Shown here one piece after another: positions 4,926 through 6,548 of a stretch of DNA of 6,548 bases (position 1 is its first letter; each line of letters starts with the position of its first letter). The notes beneath the pieces were generated by a model, which was not told where the DNA came from, did no database searches, and was given only the letters and a program-made list of their open reading frames with translations. The position numbers and the translations under genes are program-made. Source of the DNA: an uncultured bacterium (GTDB lineage Bacteria; Verrucomicrobiota; Kiritimatiellia; RFP12; UBA1067); contig CACZAK010000236.1 of the NCBI GenBank assembly GCA_902779075.1, positions 1-6,548 on the forward strand, written 5' to 3'.

Positions 4926-5162
4926 AGCAAGAACGCCCCCGCTCCGCGCCCTGCCGCGCACCACGAAACGCATGCGCCCAAGCATGATCATCACCACGCC
5001 GCGCCCGCGCCGGCTGCGCACCACCACGAACACCACGCCCACGCGCGTCCAGCGCCTCCTCCTGCGCCTGCAAGGACCGTTGTCGTCCACGAGCACCACG
5101 AAGGCGTGCTCGCCACAGCCCTTGGCGCCCTCGTCGGCGGACTCCTTGGCGCGGTGCTCTGA
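4842..5162 (+). CDS. Secreted His-rich protein with C-terminal glycine zipper, paralogue 2
   Basis: A 106-aa protein of unknown function. Residues 1-24 form a signal peptide nearly identical to that of the protein at 332, with likely cleavage after TTLA. Residues 25-80 are His/Ala/Pro-rich with clusters HDHHH, HHHEHHAHARP and a Pro-rich tail; 17 His in total. The last 19 residues (VLATALGALVGGLLGAVL) form a Gly-spaced hydrophobic segment of the glycine-zipper type, which could insert in or associate with a membrane. The start is set by GAAGGTG four nt upstream. A His-rich periplasmic face with a C-terminal membrane-active helix suggests metal binding or buffering at the envelope, by inference. 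It lacks the Tyr/Cys C-terminal domain of its paralogue. It is divergent from the DUF3990 module and followed by a large palindrome. Confidence 0.75.
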   Translation: MNNNLKKFLVAGLACAAVCTTTLAAPHGSKNAPAPRPAAHHETHAPKHDHHHAAPAPAAHHHEHHAHARPAPPPAPARTVVVHEHHEGVLATALGALVGGLLGAVL

Positions 5163-5190
5163 TGATGCACGATGCCTATAACTAACTCAT

Positions 5191-5286
5191 TGTTTGCTTT
5201 CGCTGCTTGGAGTTTTGGAGTTTTGGAGAACTTGAGATTAACGCATTCTCCCAGACCCCGAAACTCCCAATAGCGAAAGCAATCAT
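5191..5286. repeat. ~95-bp imperfect palindrome with GGAGTTTT direct repeats
   Basis: Outer arms TTGCTTTCGCT (5194-5204) and its exact complement (5272-5282) continue inward: the GGAGTTTT repeats (5209-5228) face a partly complementary CT-rich stretch (5247-5270). Most differences are T opposite G, so an RNA hairpin would still form with G-U pairs and a few bulges around a loop near 5229-5245. It lies 30 nt after the stop of the His-rich gene and directly before a decayed hipA-like fragment. It could act as a 3'-end structure or be a palindromic (REP/MITE-like) repeat. Confidence 0.65.
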
Positions 5287-5301
5287 CAAAGATTATCATT
5301 T

Positions 5302-5701
5302 ACATTCCCGTGCGCAGAGAGGGAAGCGACTATTTGACTTCGTTGAAGGCAGTTCGCAATCTCGAGGCGGGCGAAAACTCGTCGACGCTCTCGCTCCTCT
5401 CGTACTGCCGCACCATCAGGAAAACCGATTGGCTGATGTCGCTCGCTCCGCCAGAGGTGGACGCATCGCTTTTCGAACGGCGGGACACGACAAAGAAACG
5501 TCAGCGGGCTGGCCGCTCCAGCAAGAAGACCCATGGTCAGCCCACGGCGGATGCCATCAGCTCTCCGTCAACGGCAAGCAGTCGAAGATAACGGACGACG
5601 ACCTTCTTATGGTTGCCGACCGCTTTGCCATCGGCACCGCCCCGCGCGTTCTCCGCGAGGTGAAGTCCGCGCTGCAGGACGCGCCGCTTCCGGGCTTTTG
5701 A
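5302..5701 (+). pseudogene. HipA-like kinase toxin remnant, frameshifted and truncated
   Basis: The clear part is the C-terminus, from 5555 to the TGA at 5699-5701. It reads HQLSVNGKQSKITDDDLL and then MVADRFAIGTAPRVLREVKS. This matches the C-terminal region of HipA-family Ser/Thr kinases (the family of persistence toxins that phosphorylate glutamyl-tRNA synthetase). Upstream, in another frame (about 5310-5480), EGSDYLTSLKAVRNLEAGEN and ASLFERRD resemble the stretch that precedes the catalytic DDH region. Between about 5460 and 5550 no frame gives a continuous match; DDH- and GW-like pieces appear scattered, pointing to several small indels. The N-terminal kinase half and any hipB antitoxin are absent. 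Its left edge abuts the palindrome at 5191-5286. The C-terminal call is fairly firm; the upstream part is tentative. Confidence 0.55.
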
Positions 5702-5712
5702 TAGCAATGCAA

Positions 5713-5751
5713 AACGAGTGGGAACGCGTAGACTACGCGTTCCCACTCGTT
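5713..5751 (-). terminator. Intrinsic terminator of the cysteine synthase gene (bidirectional)
   Basis: A perfect inverted repeat with 19-base arms (5713-5731 and 5733-5751) around one central base. In RNA this gives about 17 pairs with a 3-5 nt loop. On the minus strand the stem ends in CGTTTTGC, a short T-tract, about 17 nt after the stop of the cysteine synthase at 5768. On the plus strand TTCTATTT follows, so it could also terminate transcripts coming through the hipA remnant. Confidence 0.8.
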
Positions 5752-5767
5752 CTATTTGGCTTCTCGC

Positions 5768-6548
5768 TTACTCGAAGAGCCAGGTCGAGAGATAGCGCTC
5801 GCCCGTGTCGGGAAGGAGCGCGACAATCGTCTTGCCGGCGAACTCGGGACGCTTCGAGAGCTCCAGCGCCGCCCAGAGCGCCGCGCCGGACGAGATGCCG
5901 ACGAGAAGACCTTCCTGCGCAGCGGCTGCGCGGGCAGTCGCGCCGGCGTTCTCGGCCGAGGCCTTGATGACCTCCGTCAGGATCGAGGTGTCGAGCACCT
6001 TCGGAACAAAGCCAGCGCCGATGCCCTGGATCTTGTGGGGACCGGGCTGTCCGCCGGAGAGGACAGGCGATGTGTCGGGTTCCACCGCAAAGAGCTTAAC
6101 GTTCGGGTTCTTCTCCTTGAGGTACTTTCCGGTTCCCGTGATCGTGCCGCCCGTGCCGACGCCGCCCACGAACGCGGCGACTTCGCCGTTCGTGTCCGCC
6201 CAGACTTCGGGGCCGGTGGTACGATAGTGGAAGTCGGGGTTAGCCGGGTTCTCGAACTGCTGCAGGATCACCGCGCCGGGCGTGGAGTCGCGAAGCTCGT
6301 TTGCCTTGGCGATCGCGCCCTTCATGCCGGCCGCGCCGGGCGTGAGGACGATTTCCGCACCGTAGGCCGCCGCGAGCTTGCGGCGCTCGATCGACATCGT
6401 CTCGGGCATGGTGAGAATGAGGTGATATCCCTTCACCGCGCTGACAAGCGCGAGGCCGACGCCGGTGTTGCCGCTCGTTGGCTCGATGATCGTCGCGCCG
6501 GGCTTGAGGACGCCCGACTTCTCGGCCGCCTCCACCATCGAGAGGGCG
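5768..6548 (-). CDS. cysK: Cysteine synthase (O-acetylserine sulfhydrylase), 5' end missing
   Basis: A PLP-dependent fold-type II enzyme that makes cysteine from O-acetylserine and sulfide in the cytosol, the last step of sulfur assimilation. About 259 codons are present; the family is usually 300-310 aa, so some 45-50 N-terminal residues, including the PLP-binding lysine, lie beyond the right edge. Numbering from the first Met in the window (6538), visible motifs are PTSGNTG (20-26, substrate-binding loop), [10 protein letters not shown] (126-135, phosphate-binding loop), the GPHKIQGIG loop (166-174), GISSGAA (214-220) and the C-terminal [12 protein letters not shown] (241-252). The sequence before Met1 reads ALS, as in the usual RxALSM context, so this Met is internal. 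Codon use is strongly GC-rich. The gene ends 17 nt before a strong terminator. CysK versus CysM cannot be fully settled, but the motifs favour CysK. Confidence 0.93.
   Translation of the reverse strand, partial: ALSMVEAAEKSGVLKPGATIIEPTSGNTGVGLALVSAVKGYHLILTMPETMSIERRKLAAAYGAEIVLTPGAAGMKGAIAKANELRDSTPGAVILQQFENPANPDFHYRTTGPEVWADTNGEVAAFVGGVGTGGTITGTGKYLKEKNPNVKLFAVEPDTSPVLSGGQPGPHKIQGIGAGFVPKVLDTSILTEVIKASAENAGATARAAAAQEGLLVGISSGAALWAALELSKRPEFAGKTIVALLPDTGERYLSTWLFE

Noticed and set aside
5207..5550. N-terminal part of a continuous 164-aa plus frame before the HipA-like C-terminus
   Set aside because: Its start lies inside the palindrome, and the residues before about 5555 do not resemble HipA. 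The frame is open by chance after decay, so only the C-terminal part was taken as homologous.
5805..6227. Open plus-strand frame of 140 aa
   Set aside because: It is a GC-rich shadow opposite the cysteine synthase gene, which carries all expected family motifs.

Overview
The window looks like chromosomal DNA from a Gram-negative bacterium with a GC-rich core. Signal peptides, a lipoprotein signal and outer-envelope-type small proteins support the Gram-negative reading. The lineage is not fixed by anything here. My impression of a gut-associated PVC-type bacterium (Kiritimatiellota/Verrucomicrobiota-like) is weak and rests on the style of the small secreted proteins and on the DUF3990/DUF3791 module.

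Layout. The left edge (1-141, minus) holds the first 47 codons of a probable glutamate-cysteine ligase-family gene. The right edge (5768-6548, minus) holds most of a cysteine synthase. Both are GC-rich housekeeping-type genes. Between them lies an accessory region. Its two ends carry paralogous plus-strand genes for secreted His-rich proteins (332-862 and 4842-5162). Each has a nearly identical ~100-nt untranslated leader with two predicted hairpins. The leader plus signal-peptide segments form a ~186-bp direct repeat about 4.5 kb apart.

Everything between the two His-rich genes is on the minus strand and is lower in GC, at least in the middle. Read in the direction of transcription, it starts with a tightly coupled three-gene module: a DUF3990 ADP-ribosyltransferase-like protein, an 81-aa protein I do not recognise, and a DUF3791 protein. 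It has a good extended -10 promoter. Next comes an RDD-family membrane protein, followed 16 nt later by a TerB plus J-domain (DjlA-like) protein broken by a single missing base. Last is a large lipoprotein of unknown function.

The second His-rich gene is followed by a large imperfect palindrome and a decayed hipA-like fragment. A near-perfect 19-bp-arm palindrome then serves as terminator for the cysteine synthase.

The most interesting features are the duplicated leader RNA, with a structure-preserving substitution, in front of two His-rich proteins whose C-termini differ, and the DUF3990/unknown/DUF3791 triad, which has the layout of a toxin-antitoxin or defence module.
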